A DNA stretch of 64,000 bases from an uncultured Paracoccaceae bacterium. GTDB taxonomy: Bacteria > Pseudomonadota > Alphaproteobacteria > Rhodobacterales > Rhodobacteraceae. Each line of letters starts with the position of its first letter. The first letter of the stretch is position 1. Position numbers and translations under genes: made by a program. The stretch is from assembly GCA_938005545.1 (NCBI GenBank), contig CALKXV010000013.1, forward strand, positions 1 through 64,000. The letters run 5' to 3'. A model generated the notes under the pieces. It searched no databases, had not been told where the DNA came from, and saw only the letters and a list, made by a program, of their open reading frames with translations. Shown here piece by piece: positions 32,263-40,469 of the stretch.

Positions 32263-32661
32263 TCATCCTTGATCAAACACCGCAGCGACAACTTCGATCT
32301 CGACCTTAAACTCGGCCCGCGTAAACCCGCCAACGATCATCAACGTCGAGGCTGGCAATCGTTCAACCCCCACCAACCACGCATCACGCGCGGCCATGTA
32401 ATCCGCCATATAGGCACGGTCGGTCACAAAGGCATTGATCCGAACCACATCCCCCGGCCCAGCGCCTGCTGCGCCCAAAATTGCAGCAATGTTTGAAAAG
32501 CAAAGGTCCGATTGCGCCCGAACACTCTCCGGGGTCGTGCCCGTTAAATCCACAGCCAACTGCCCGGATGTAAACACCAGCCGCGCACCTTTCGGCACCT
32601 CCACCCCATGGGTATAAGCCGCAAGGGGCGGTGCAATCGTCTTTGGTGTCAATTCCCGCAT
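32263..32661 (-). CDS. RidA-family protein (second copy)
   Basis: The 132-residue protein has RidA features: YTHGVEVPKGARLVFTSGQLAVD (early strand), QSDLCFSNIAAILGAAGAGPGDVVRINAFVTDRAYMADY, and the final LPASTLMIVGGFTRAEFKVEIEVVAA. The position of the usual catalytic Arg (R-P-A-R-T) is not conserved here (LPASTLM). It may therefore belong to one of the RidA subfamilies (Rid2-7) without general imine-hydrolase activity. ATG 32661 is preferred to 32760. It precedes the SRAP gene on the same strand. Confidence 0.87.
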   Translation of the reverse strand: MRELTPKTIAPPLAAYTHGVEVPKGARLVFTSGQLAVDLTGTTPESVRAQSDLCFSNIAAILGAAGAGPGDVVRINAFVTDRAYMADYMAARDAWLVGVERLPASTLMIVGGFTRAEFKVEIEVVAAVFDQG

Positions 32662-32869
32662 CAAAAGCCCCTTTTGCCAATCCGTCACCCTCTTTCGTGC
32701 GCGACATCGCGATTTTTTGCAAACGAATGCCGCTGCATCCCTGTGCGAATCACGAAACACCGACTAATCTTTAGGCAATCACCTTGGGGGGCGAGCAGTG
32801 GGTTTCGGGGGCATCTGGCACCCTGACCTCAATCCTCATAGGCAAAACTGAATAAACCTGGAGGTATCA

Positions 32870-33868
32870 ATGTTTCAAAAAACTCTGACAGCAGCTGCCG
32901 CGATGTCACTAATCGCGGGTACAGCACTCGCCGATGGCCACCTGACAAAGGTTAGTTTCGGCACAAACTGGGTCGCTCAGGCCGAACATGGTGGCTTTTA
33001 TCAATCTGTCGCGGACGGCACCTATGCCGAATGCGGTCTTGACGTCACCATCCTGCCGGGTGGTCCGCAGGTCAACAATCGGGCTCTGATGCTGGCGGGA
33101 CGGATCGATTTCCACATGGGTGGTGATCTGTTGCAAGCGTTTTCAGCAGCCCAGGAAAACATTCCCGTCGTCAACGTGGCGGCCATTTTCCAAAAGCACC
33201 CACAAGTTATCGTGGCACATCCGGGCGAAGCCGAAAGCTGGGAAGATCTCAAAAGCCTCGACACACTTCTGATCGGCGACAACGGCTTTCAGTCCTACTA
33301 CCAGTGGATGATCAACGCACACGGGTTCACCGCCGAACAGCGCAAGCCCTATACGTTTAACCCGGCGCCTTTCCTTGCCGACAAGAAAACCGGCATGCAG
33401 GGTTACCTGTCGTCGGAACCCTACCTCATCAAGAAAGAAGGCGGCTTTGATCCCAATGTCTTTTTGATCGCCGATGCGGGGTATTCAAGTTACGCCACAA
33501 CGATCGAAACCATGCGGGAAACGATCGACACCCGCCCCGAACAGGTACAGTGCTTTGTCGAAGGCTCGATCAAAGGCTGGTACAACTATCTTTATAACGA
33601 CAACGCCGCTGCAAACGCTGCTATTCAGGAAGCCAACCCTGAAATGACAGCCGACAAGATCGCCTTTGCCATCGACAAGCTGAAGGCTTGGGGCATTGTT
33701 GACAGCGGCGACGCAGAAACGCTTGGGATCGGCGTGATCACCGACAAAACCGTCGATGATTTCTATGCCAAAATGGTGGAAGCTGGCGTCGTGGACGGTG
33801 GCATCGACTACAAAGGCACCTATACGACCCAATTCGTCGGCAACGGCGTCGGCCTGGATCTGAAATAG
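32870..33868 (+). CDS. ABC transporter substrate-binding protein, NMT1/THI5-like
   Basis: The 332-residue periplasmic protein has a signal peptide (MFQKTLTAAAAMSLIAGTALADG) and the SsuA/THI5 fold: FGTNWVAQAEHGGFYQSVADGTYAECGLDVTILPGGPQ, then the middle MLAGRIDFHMGGDLLQAFSAAQE. Relatives bind pyrimidines (HMP or formylaminopyrimidine), taurine or nitrate; the TNW..EHGGFYQ start favours the pyrimidine-like group. It opens a nine-gene operon with its own ATPase, permease and catabolic enzymes. GGAGG precedes the ATG. I looked for a TPP riboswitch upstream and saw none. Confidence 0.9.
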   Translation: MFQKTLTAAAAMSLIAGTALADGHLTKVSFGTNWVAQAEHGGFYQSVADGTYAECGLDVTILPGGPQVNNRALMLAGRIDFHMGGDLLQAFSAAQENIPVVNVAAIFQKHPQVIVAHPGEAESWEDLKSLDTLLIGDNGFQSYYQWMINAHGFTAEQRKPYTFNPAPFLADKKTGMQGYLSSEPYLIKKEGGFDPNVFLIADAGYSSYATTIETMRETIDTRPEQVQCFVEGSIKGWYNYLYNDNAAANAAIQEANPEMTADKIAFAIDKLKAWGIVDSGDAETLGIGVITDKTVDDFYAKMVEAGVVDGGIDYKGTYTTQFVGNGVGLDLK

Positions 33869-33921
33869 GCCAGATATATGGGCCGAGCCTCGCGCTCGGC
33901 CTACCCCTCCCGGAGACGTCC

Positions 33922-34698
33922 ATGACACTGCCCCTTGGCCAGCGCGCGCCGCTTTTGTCCATGAATCACATCGAAAAGACATTCGCTGGCGACATCACAG
34001 CCTTGCGGGACATGTCCTTGAACGTGAACGAAGGCGATTTCCTATCTCTACTTGGCCCGTCAGGTTGTGGCAAATCGACGGCCCTTCGCCTGATCGCGGG
34101 CCTGTCACACCCAACCCGTGGGCGCATCGAATGGCAGGGCGGCAAAGGTAAAGATGATCTGGGCATTGTTTTTCAAGAACCAACCCTCATGCCTTGGGCC
34201 ACCGTCGCACAAAACGTGTGGTTGCCCTTCCGTCTGCGCGGCACCGGATTTGACGACGTCAAGACCGAGATTTACGAAGTGCTGAAGCTGGTCGGGCTTG
34301 AGAATTTCCGCGACGCCTACCCCCGTGAACTTTCCGGCGGCATGAAAATGCGAGTGGCCATTGCGCGCGCCATGGTCACCAAACCGCGCCTGATCCTGAT
34401 GGACGAACCCTTTGCAGCCTTGGATGAAATCACCCGCTTCAAGCTGAACAACGATCTGCTGGAATTGAAAGCCGCCATCGGCTGCACCGTGATTTTCGTG
34501 ACCCACTCGGTGTTCGAAAGCGTGTTTCTGTCGGATCGCATCATCGTCATGGCCGCCCGACCGGGCCGGGTTATCCATGAGCTGGAAGTCGACACACCTT
34601 ACCCCCGAAGCGAAGCCTTCCGCACCTCCGCCGAATACGCCGCCCACACGCGCGCGACATCAGATGCATTGGGCGAAGCAATTGGGGAAGCGGCATGA
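33922..34698 (+). CDS. ABC transporter ATP-binding protein (NMT1-type importer)
   Basis: The 258-residue ATPase has Walker A GPSGCGKST (about 45-53), the Q-loop VFQEPTLMPWATV, the signature LSGGMKMRVAIARAM (about 140) and Walker B LILMDEPFAALDEI. It belongs to the TauB/SsuB/ThiZ subgroup, which powers uptake of sulfonates, nitrate or pyrimidines. It follows the binding-protein gene by 53 bases with GGAG upstream. A 142-base gap containing an 11-bp tandem repeat separates it from the permease gene. Confidence 0.94.
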   Translation: MTLPLGQRAPLLSMNHIEKTFAGDITALRDMSLNVNEGDFLSLLGPSGCGKSTALRLIAGLSHPTRGRIEWQGGKGKDDLGIVFQEPTLMPWATVAQNVWLPFRLRGTGFDDVKTEIYEVLKLVGLENFRDAYPRELSGGMKMRVAIARAMVTKPRLILMDEPFAALDEITRFKLNNDLLELKAAIGCTVIFVTHSVFESVFLSDRIIVMAARPGRVIHELEVDTPYPRSEAFRTSAEYAAHTRATSDALGEAIGEAA

Positions 34699-34700
34699 TT

Positions 34701-34744
34701 GCACCGACGCAATACCGACGTGATACCGACGTGATACCGACGTT
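34701..34744. repeat. 11-bp tandem repeat, locus B (inside the ABC operon)
   Basis: CACCGACGCA is followed by ATACCGACGTG twice and ATACCGACGTT (34702-34744), with an exact 11-base period. It shares its unit and its GCACCGACG lead with the array at 26931-26974. It lies between co-directional ATPase and permease genes, starting three bases after the ATPase stop. Confidence 0.88.
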
Positions 34745-34767
34745 GGTTTTTTCGCGTTTTCAAAGAC

Positions 34768-34787
34768 TTGACCGCATTTGGGGTCAA
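34768..34787. repeat. Small inverted repeat TTGACC-N8-GGTCAA
   Basis: TTGACC (34768-34773) and GGTCAA (34782-34787) form a perfect 6-bp dyad around eight bases, between the tandem repeat and the permease gene. It may be an operator or a weak intra-operon hairpin. Confidence 0.45.
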
Positions 34788-34840
34788 TCAACACCAATGT
34801 GCCGTTCGCACCGGTTGAATTTCATTAAGGGGTCGCGATC

Positions 34841-35710
34841 ATGACCGTGACCGAAACCGTACCTGAAGCCAATCCAGACGCACCGGTGATCGACGTCGAA
34901 GAAGCTGCGCGCGCGCGGCGTGACAAGATCCATCGGATCGCCAGATGGATACTGCCCAGCCTTGTGATGGCGATGACACTTTTGGCATGGCACCTTTACG
35001 TGACGCTAAACAATGTACCCCATTATGTTCTGCCCGGACCGCTTTTGGTCGGCCAATCTGTCTTCGACGACTGGGGCATTCTGTGGCCTGCACTGCTGAC
35101 GACCTTACGCCTGACACTCCTTGCGCTGATCTTTGCAATCCTTGGCGGTGTGGCTTTGGCCGTTGCTTTCACCCAATCAAAATGGGCGGAAATGAGCTTC
35201 TTTCCCTATGCCGTTATCCTTCAGGTCACCCCGGTTGTCGCCATCGCACCGCTTTTGCAGATCTATGTCGACAGCGCCTTTGTCGCTGCACTTCTGTGCG
35301 CTTGGATTGTTGCATTTTTTCCAATCCTTTCAAACACAACCATCGGATTGAAGTCTGCCGACCATAACCTGCAAGACTTGTTCACCATTTATGGCGCGTC
35401 CCGCTGGCAACGGCTCCGATACCTTTCAGCACCCTCTGCATTGCCGTTTTTTCTGGGCGGTTTACGTATTGCCGGGGGCCTTGCCCTCATCGGTGCCGTG
35501 GTCGCCGAATTCGTCATCGGTCGCGCAGGCACGGGGCTCGGCCTTGCCTCAACCCTGCTGGAGGCCAGCTATCGGTTTAACTTTGGACGGCTTTACGCCG
35601 CACTCATCCTGATCTCGGCCATGGGCGTTGCTATCTTCGCCGTCACATCACTGATCAGCCACCTGTTGCTGCGCAAATGGCACGAAAGTGCACTGAAGCG
35701 TGAAGGATGA
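34841..35710 (+). CDS. ABC transporter permease (NMT1-type importer)
   Basis: The 289-residue protein has about six membrane helices after a 40-residue polar N-terminus. The BPD_transp_1 loop that docks on the ATPase reads ADHNLQDLFTIYGASRWQRLRYLSAPSALPFFLGGLRIAGGLALIGAVVAEF. It belongs with TauC/SsuC/ThiX permeases. AAGG lies upstream of ATG 34841. Its stop overlaps the amidohydrolase start (ATGA), tying transport to the catabolic genes. Confidence 0.93.
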   Translation: MTVTETVPEANPDAPVIDVEEAARARRDKIHRIARWILPSLVMAMTLLAWHLYVTLNNVPHYVLPGPLLVGQSVFDDWGILWPALLTTLRLTLLALIFAILGGVALAVAFTQSKWAEMSFFPYAVILQVTPVVAIAPLLQIYVDSAFVAALLCAWIVAFFPILSNTTIGLKSADHNLQDLFTIYGASRWQRLRYLSAPSALPFFLGGLRIAGGLALIGAVVAEFVIGRAGTGLGLASTLLEASYRFNFGRLYAALILISAMGVAIFAVTSLISHLLLRKWHESALKREG

Positions 35711-36972
35711 AGCCACTTGGTGAAAACGGCCTTTGGCGGCTTCGCAATGTTACGGTTCCGGGCTGTCTGGTGGGCAAAGATGATGATCTGGTTGTCACCA
35801 ACCTGACCGTTGACGGCGACCGCTTCGCAGACCGCGGCGGCACCGATATTGAAATGGATCGCGCCATCGTTCTGCCGTGCTTTGTTGATATGCACACACA
35901 TCTCGACAAAGGTCACATCTGGCCCCGCGCCTCGAACCCGGATGGGTCTTTCATGGGCGCGCTCGGCACCGTTTCAAAAGACCGCACAGCCAATTGGAGC
36001 GCGGCAGATGTGCGCACCCGAATGGAATTTTCGCTCAAGTGCGCTTATGCCCATGGAACCGCTGCGATCCGTACACATATCGACAGTCTTGTGCCGCAGG
36101 ACGAAATTTCCTGGCCCGTTTTCGCCGAAATACGCCGCGACTGGGAGGGCCGGATCGACCTTCAGGCCTCAAGCCTTGTTGGCTGCGACAGCTTTGAAAA
36201 TGTCCGTGAGGACTATGCTGACACAGCCGATATCGTTGCGGGAGCTGGTGGCGTGCTTGGCATCGTCACGTACCCTGTGCCCGACATCAAAACGCGCCTG
36301 AACGATTTCTTCCATCTTGCGGGTGACCGCGAGCTCGACGTCGATTTTCATGCCGACGAAACCATGGATGCCAGTTCGGAAACCCTGCGCCTGATTGCTG
36401 AAACCGTTTTGGAATCCCGGTGGGATCGGCCCGTCACTGTCGGCCACTGCTGTTCCTTGTCTACCCAGGACGATGCACGCGCGATGGACACGCTTGATCT
36501 TGTCGCGAAGGCCGGAATTAACATCGTCAGCCTGCCCATGTGCAACCTTTACCTGCAAGATCGCCACGCCAACAGAACACCGCGCAACCGTGGCATAACG
36601 CTGGTTCACGAGATGGTTGCACGCGGGATCAACGTCAGCTTTGCCAGCGACAACACCCGTGATCCGTTTTATGCTTATGGCGATCTCGACATGCTGGAAG
36701 TGATGCGCCAGGCGACACGTATCGGTCATCTGGATCACAGCCGTGCCGATTGGCCAAATACATTTCTGGGCAACCCGGCAAAAGCCTGTGGCTTCAAACC
36801 CCCTTGCTTCGAGACCGGCGCGCCTGCGGATTTCATTGTTTTCAAAGCCCGCACTTGGACCGAACTCTTCGCGCGCCCGCAATCGGACCGCATGGTGTTT
36901 CGAGGCGGCGAGGCTATCGACACAACACTGCCCGACTATTCTGAGTTGGATCACCTGATGGAGAAGTCTTGA
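35707..36972 (+). CDS. Cytosine-deaminase-like amidohydrolase
   Basis: The 421-residue protein is a TIM-barrel metal-dependent hydrolase of the COG0402/CodA type. The metal ligands are visible: HTHLDK (His63, His65), the DFHADE strand (about 218), VGHCCSLS (about 245) and SFASDNTRDPFYAYGDLDM (about 315). Cytosine deaminase and its relatives deaminate pyrimidines, creatinine, isoguanine or triazines. The SDNTRDPF context is similar to, but not the same as, CodA (GHDDVFDPW). The substrate ring is therefore likely a pyrimidine- or hydantoin-like heterocycle, which I cannot specify. Confidence 0.88.
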   Translation: MKPLGENGLWRLRNVTVPGCLVGKDDDLVVTNLTVDGDRFADRGGTDIEMDRAIVLPCFVDMHTHLDKGHIWPRASNPDGSFMGALGTVSKDRTANWSAADVRTRMEFSLKCAYAHGTAAIRTHIDSLVPQDEISWPVFAEIRRDWEGRIDLQASSLVGCDSFENVREDYADTADIVAGAGGVLGIVTYPVPDIKTRLNDFFHLAGDRELDVDFHADETMDASSETLRLIAETVLESRWDRPVTVGHCCSLSTQDDARAMDTLDLVAKAGINIVSLPMCNLYLQDRHANRTPRNRGITLVHEMVARGINVSFASDNTRDPFYAYGDLDMLEVMRQATRIGHLDHSRADWPNTFLGNPAKACGFKPPCFETGAPADFIVFKARTWTELFARPQSDRMVFRGGEAIDTTLPDYSELDHLMEKS

Positions 36973-38372
36973 TGAAAGCCAACGTCGCCGCCGCAAAATC
37001 CGCCCTGTCGCATTTGGAGATCGATCAGTCCGAGGCTGCGATCAAAGCAAAAAGCCGCGATTTCTTTTGGTATTCGCCGGTCTTGAAAGATCGGTTGGAC
37101 CATGTTGTCGCCGATTTTGTTGTGTCCCCCAGAACCGAAGCTGAAATTATCGAAGTCCTGAAGACCTGTTATGCCCACGACTGCCCCGTTACCACGCGCG
37201 GCGCAGGCACAGGCAACTATGGTCAGGCGATGCCGCTTGCCGGTGGGTGCGTCATGCATTTGCGCCACATGGATCGGGTGCGTGAAATCCACCCTGGTCG
37301 CGTGATCACAGAACCCGGTGTTCTGCTGAAAGATCTGGATGCGGCCTGCAAAGATCATTCGGGACAGGAAATCCGCATGTTCTCCTCGACCTGGGCGACG
37401 GCCACGATTGGCGGCTTTATCGCCGGTGGTTCGGGCGGTGTCGGGTCTTGTACCTGGGGAAGCCTGCGCGATCTTGGAAACATCATCCGTCTGCGCGTTG
37501 TTACGATGGAGGAGGAGCCGCGCGTTCTTGAATTCCGCGGCGAAGAATTGGCCCGCGTCAGCCATGCCTATGGGACGAATGGCATCATCACCGAGATCGA
37601 AATGCCGCTGGCACCCGCCTATGATTGGATTGAAATGTTCGTCGCCACGGAGGTTTTTGCCGAAGCTGTCGCCTTTGCCGAAGATCTTGCCAATCAAGAC
37701 GGCATTCTGATGAAACTTGGTACGGTTTTCGAAGCGCCAATTGCCAAAGACTACTTTCAGCGCGTGGCCCCATATGTCGAGGCGAACACCAACCTTGTCG
37801 GTTTGATGATCGCGCCGCAGTCCATGGACGGCTTCATGACATTTCTGGGCCGCCGCCCCGAAGCCAAGCTGATCTATCGCAACGACGATCTCACATGGGA
37901 TCGCAGCCCCGGACCCGTCTTTGAATACGGCTGGAACCACACAACGCTGCGCGCTTTGAAAGTTGATCCATCGATCACCTATTTGCAGGTGCGCTATGGC
38001 TATCCTCAGCACAAAGAGCTGATCGCCAAGATGCAAAGTGAATTGTCGCCCGAAGTCCTGCAACACCTCGAAGTGCTGCGCGAAAATGGCAAGGTCATGT
38101 TTGCGGGGTTGAGCTTGGTCAAGTTCACGACGGAAGAACGTTTGGACGAGATCGTGAAGATGCACGAAGATGCCGGTGCAATGGTTTTCAACCCGCATCG
38201 CTACACCCTGGAAGAAGGTGGACGCCAAACCGTGGACGACCGCCAACTGCGTTTCAAACAAGAAGCCGACCCAAAGGGGTTGTTGAACCCAGGCAAGATG
38301 ATCGCTTGGGATGACCCGAACTGGAGCTTCGATCAGATGTACGCTTATCCCAAGTTGCAGGCAGCCGAATGA
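36972..38372 (+). CDS. FAD-linked oxidase (PCMH/GlcD-like)
   Basis: The 466-residue protein has the N-terminal PCMH FAD-binding domain: VVSPRTEAEIIEVLKTCYAHDCPVTTRGAGTGNYGQAMPLAGGCVMHL (about 42-90), with STWATATIGGFIAGGSGGVGSCTWGSLRDLGN further on. A C-terminal FAD-oxidase-like cap ends LKGLLNPGKM-like (DPKGLLNPGKMIAWDD). Such enzymes oxidise hydroxy acids, sugars or alcohols. I chose ATG 36972, which shares one base with the upstream stop, over TTG 36969. No Fe-S binding cysteines are present. Confidence 0.88.
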   Translation: MKANVAAAKSALSHLEIDQSEAAIKAKSRDFFWYSPVLKDRLDHVVADFVVSPRTEAEIIEVLKTCYAHDCPVTTRGAGTGNYGQAMPLAGGCVMHLRHMDRVREIHPGRVITEPGVLLKDLDAACKDHSGQEIRMFSSTWATATIGGFIAGGSGGVGSCTWGSLRDLGNIIRLRVVTMEEEPRVLEFRGEELARVSHAYGTNGIITEIEMPLAPAYDWIEMFVATEVFAEAVAFAEDLANQDGILMKLGTVFEAPIAKDYFQRVAPYVEANTNLVGLMIAPQSMDGFMTFLGRRPEAKLIYRNDDLTWDRSPGPVFEYGWNHTTLRALKVDPSITYLQVRYGYPQHKELIAKMQSELSPEVLQHLEVLRENGKVMFAGLSLVKFTTEERLDEIVKMHEDAGAMVFNPHRYTLEEGGRQTVDDRQLRFKQEADPKGLLNPGKMIAWDDPNWSFDQMYAYPKLQAAE

Positions 38373-38947
38373 AGGCAATGGTGATCTTTGCCCATCCCTG
38401 CCCGGAAAGCTTCGGTGCAGCGTTGCATGGCAAGATCATAAGTGCGCTGAAAGATCGCGATTGGGACGTCGATGATTGCGATTTGAACGCGGAAAGGTTC
38501 CAACCGGTTATGACGGAAGAGGAACGCCGCAACTATCACGAAGAACCCGCTAACATCGAACCCGTGCGCGATTACGTCGAACGGCTTCGCGCGGCGGATG
38601 CTTTGATCTTTTCCTTCCCTGTCTGGAATTTCGGATACCCTGCAATTCTGAAAGGCTTCTTTGACCGTGTCTTTTTGCCCGGCGTGTCATTCAAATTGGT
38701 CGACGGCAAAGTTCGCCCCAACATGACCCACATCAAAAAGCTTGCCGCTGTCACGACATATGGCGGCACCCGGATGCGTGCTTTCATCGCGGGCGACCCG
38801 CCGCGCAAACATTTCACCCGCTCAGTCCGTTTCGTGATGCAACCTCAGACCATGCGTTATTCGGCATTGTATGACATGAACCGGGTCACGCTGGAGCAAC
38901 GCACCGCTTTTCTAGCCAAAGTCGAACGCGACATGCGGAGCCTTTGA
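38369..38947 (+). CDS. NAD(P)H oxidoreductase, flavodoxin-2 fold (first copy)
   Basis: The 192-residue protein has the flavodoxin_2/MdaB pattern: MKAMVIFAHPCPESFGAALHGKIISALKDRDWDVDDCDLN, the middle LIFSFPVWNFGYPAILKGFFDRVFLPGVSFKL, and VTTYGGTRMRAF. These bind FMN or FAD and reduce quinones or flavins with NAD(P)H. Its ATG overlaps the FAD-oxidase stop (ATGA), and the next gene is a divergent paralogue. It may supply reduced flavin or reduce a quinoid product in the pathway. Confidence 0.9.
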   Translation: MKAMVIFAHPCPESFGAALHGKIISALKDRDWDVDDCDLNAERFQPVMTEEERRNYHEEPANIEPVRDYVERLRAADALIFSFPVWNFGYPAILKGFFDRVFLPGVSFKLVDGKVRPNMTHIKKLAAVTTYGGTRMRAFIAGDPPRKHFTRSVRFVMQPQTMRYSALYDMNRVTLEQRTAFLAKVERDMRSL

Positions 38948-39543
38948 TGAAGGCGCTGGTGGTCTACTGCCACCCCAACGAAGCCAGCTTTACGGCGGCT
39001 GTCCGCGACACAGTGATCCGAAAATTGACCAACCAAAACGCCGATGTCCGCCTGTGCGACCTTTACGCGAGAGGTTTTGATCCACGCCTATCCTCCAAAG
39101 ACTTCGACGCTTATCTCGACACGCCGTCCAATCGCGCGACAGTTGCCGAGGACGTTGCTAATCTAACGTGGTGCGATACGCTGATCTTTGTCTATCCGAC
39201 ATGGTGGTATGGCCTGCCCGCGGTTTTGAAGGGCTGGCTTGACCGTGTATTCATTCCCGACGTCGCTTTCCTGATGCCGGATGACGCCAACAAGACGATC
39301 CGCCCGGGATTGCAGCACATAACGCGTCTTGGCGTTTTTACCACATGCGGCGCATCGTGGTGGCTTACCCAAATTATCGGTGCGCCGGGGAAACGAACGC
39401 TTATGCGGGGTGTTGGGTTTTTATGCGCCAAGAACCGCAAAACCGCTTTTGCCGCGCACTATCTTATGGACAGTTCCACCGATGCCTCGCGGCATCAGCA
39501 CCTTGACCGCGTGGCGAAAAAAATGGATCGCTTGCTGACATGA
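38947..39543 (+). CDS. NAD(P)H oxidoreductase, flavodoxin-2 fold (second copy)
   Basis: The 198-residue paralogue of the preceding protein has ALVVYCHPNEASFTAAVRDTVIRKLTNQNADVRLCDLYARGFDP, LIFVYPTWWYGLPAVLKGWLDRVFIPDVAFLMP, and LGVFTTCGASWW. The conserved P-x-W-x-Y/F-G-x-P-A-x-L-K-G motif is intact in both copies, so both are likely active and possibly form a heteromer. The start ATG 38947 shares one base with the preceding stop. Confidence 0.9.
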   Translation: MKALVVYCHPNEASFTAAVRDTVIRKLTNQNADVRLCDLYARGFDPRLSSKDFDAYLDTPSNRATVAEDVANLTWCDTLIFVYPTWWYGLPAVLKGWLDRVFIPDVAFLMPDDANKTIRPGLQHITRLGVFTTCGASWWLTQIIGAPGKRTLMRGVGFLCAKNRKTAFAAHYLMDSSTDASRHQHLDRVAKKMDRLLT

Positions 39544-40469
39544 CATATGAAGTTCCCATGCTCGATTGGTCCCGGTTTACTTCTGGTGATGATCGCGATG
39601 GCTTTGTCCGTGATCTGGGCCAGGCCTGTCGCAAGACCGGATTTTTCTTGGTTACGGGGCATGACGTTCCGCAGGGGTTGATTACCAAAACCTTCGCCGC
39701 AGCAGACCAATTCTTTAACTTGCCGGTGGCACAGAAAGCTCCGCTCGACATTCATAACCAAGGGAACAACCGGGGTTGGACGGCGCATGGCTCGGAAAAT
39801 CTGGACGATAGCCAGCCGGATCAAGTGGACCGAAAAGAAGCATTCAACATCGGGCTGGAATTGCCTGCTGACGATCCGCGGATCTCTGATCCGTTTCGTG
39901 GCACCAACCAATGGCCCGATCTGAACGGGTTCCGCGAGACCACTTTGGAATACTTTGCCGCGGTCCACCGATTGGGGATCGATTTGCACCGGGCCTTCGC
40001 CTTGGATTTGGGGTTGGACGAGACCTATTTCACGTCCTTTCTGGATGAACCTTTGGCGACGCTTCGAATGCTTAGATACCCGGCTGGCGATCCGTCAAAA
40101 GATGGAATTGGGGCAGGCGAGCATACGGATTACGGTTCTATCACCATTCTGATGAGCGATGGCGAACCCGGCTTACAACTGAAAATTCGGGACGGTGACT
40201 GGATCGATGTGCCGATGGTGCCCGGCGCCTTTGTGGTCAATATCGCCGATTGCCTGATGCGTTGGTCCAACGATATTTATGTTTCAACGCCACACCGCGT
40301 TCAGGTGCCAAGAAACGTGCGACGTTCGCTTGCGTTCTTCCTTGATCCAAATCCGGATGCCTTGATCAAGGCTTTGCCGGGTACGGGAGCAGCCAAATAT
40401 CCCCCCGTCACCGGCGCAGAGTACCTGAAGATGCGTCTTGATGCGACCTATGCCGAGAAGGCCACTTGA
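39540..40469 (+). CDS. 2-oxoglutarate/Fe(II) oxygenase, isopenicillin-N-synthase-like
   Basis: The 309-residue protein has the double-stranded beta-helix oxygenase fold. The iron triad is in EHTDYGSITILM (His195, Asp197) and TPHRVQVPRNVRRSLAFFLDPN (His252), with the R-x-S-type 2-oxoglutarate anchor just after. The DIOX_N part starts DWSRFTSGDDRDGFVRDLGQACRKTGFFLVTGHDV. Relatives oxidise purines, gibberellins, amino acids or antibiotics. In this operon it may hydroxylate or open the imported ring. Its ATG overlaps the previous stop by four bases. Confidence 0.93.
   Translation: MTYEVPMLDWSRFTSGDDRDGFVRDLGQACRKTGFFLVTGHDVPQGLITKTFAAADQFFNLPVAQKAPLDIHNQGNNRGWTAHGSENLDDSQPDQVDRKEAFNIGLELPADDPRISDPFRGTNQWPDLNGFRETTLEYFAAVHRLGIDLHRAFALDLGLDETYFTSFLDEPLATLRMLRYPAGDPSKDGIGAGEHTDYGSITILMSDGEPGLQLKIRDGDWIDVPMVPGAFVVNIADCLMRWSNDIYVSTPHRVQVPRNVRRSLAFFLDPNPDALIKALPGTGAAKYPPVTGAEYLKMRLDATYAEKAT

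Noticed and set aside
32761-32869. Possible TPP riboswitch before the NMT1-type binding protein
   Set aside because: The conserved thi-box features (CTGAGA and the ACC..GAACCTGAT segment) are not present.
36951-38378. 475-codon antisense frame over the FAD oxidase
   Set aside because: It mirrors the whole sense gene, which has clear FAD-binding motifs; the antisense product has none.
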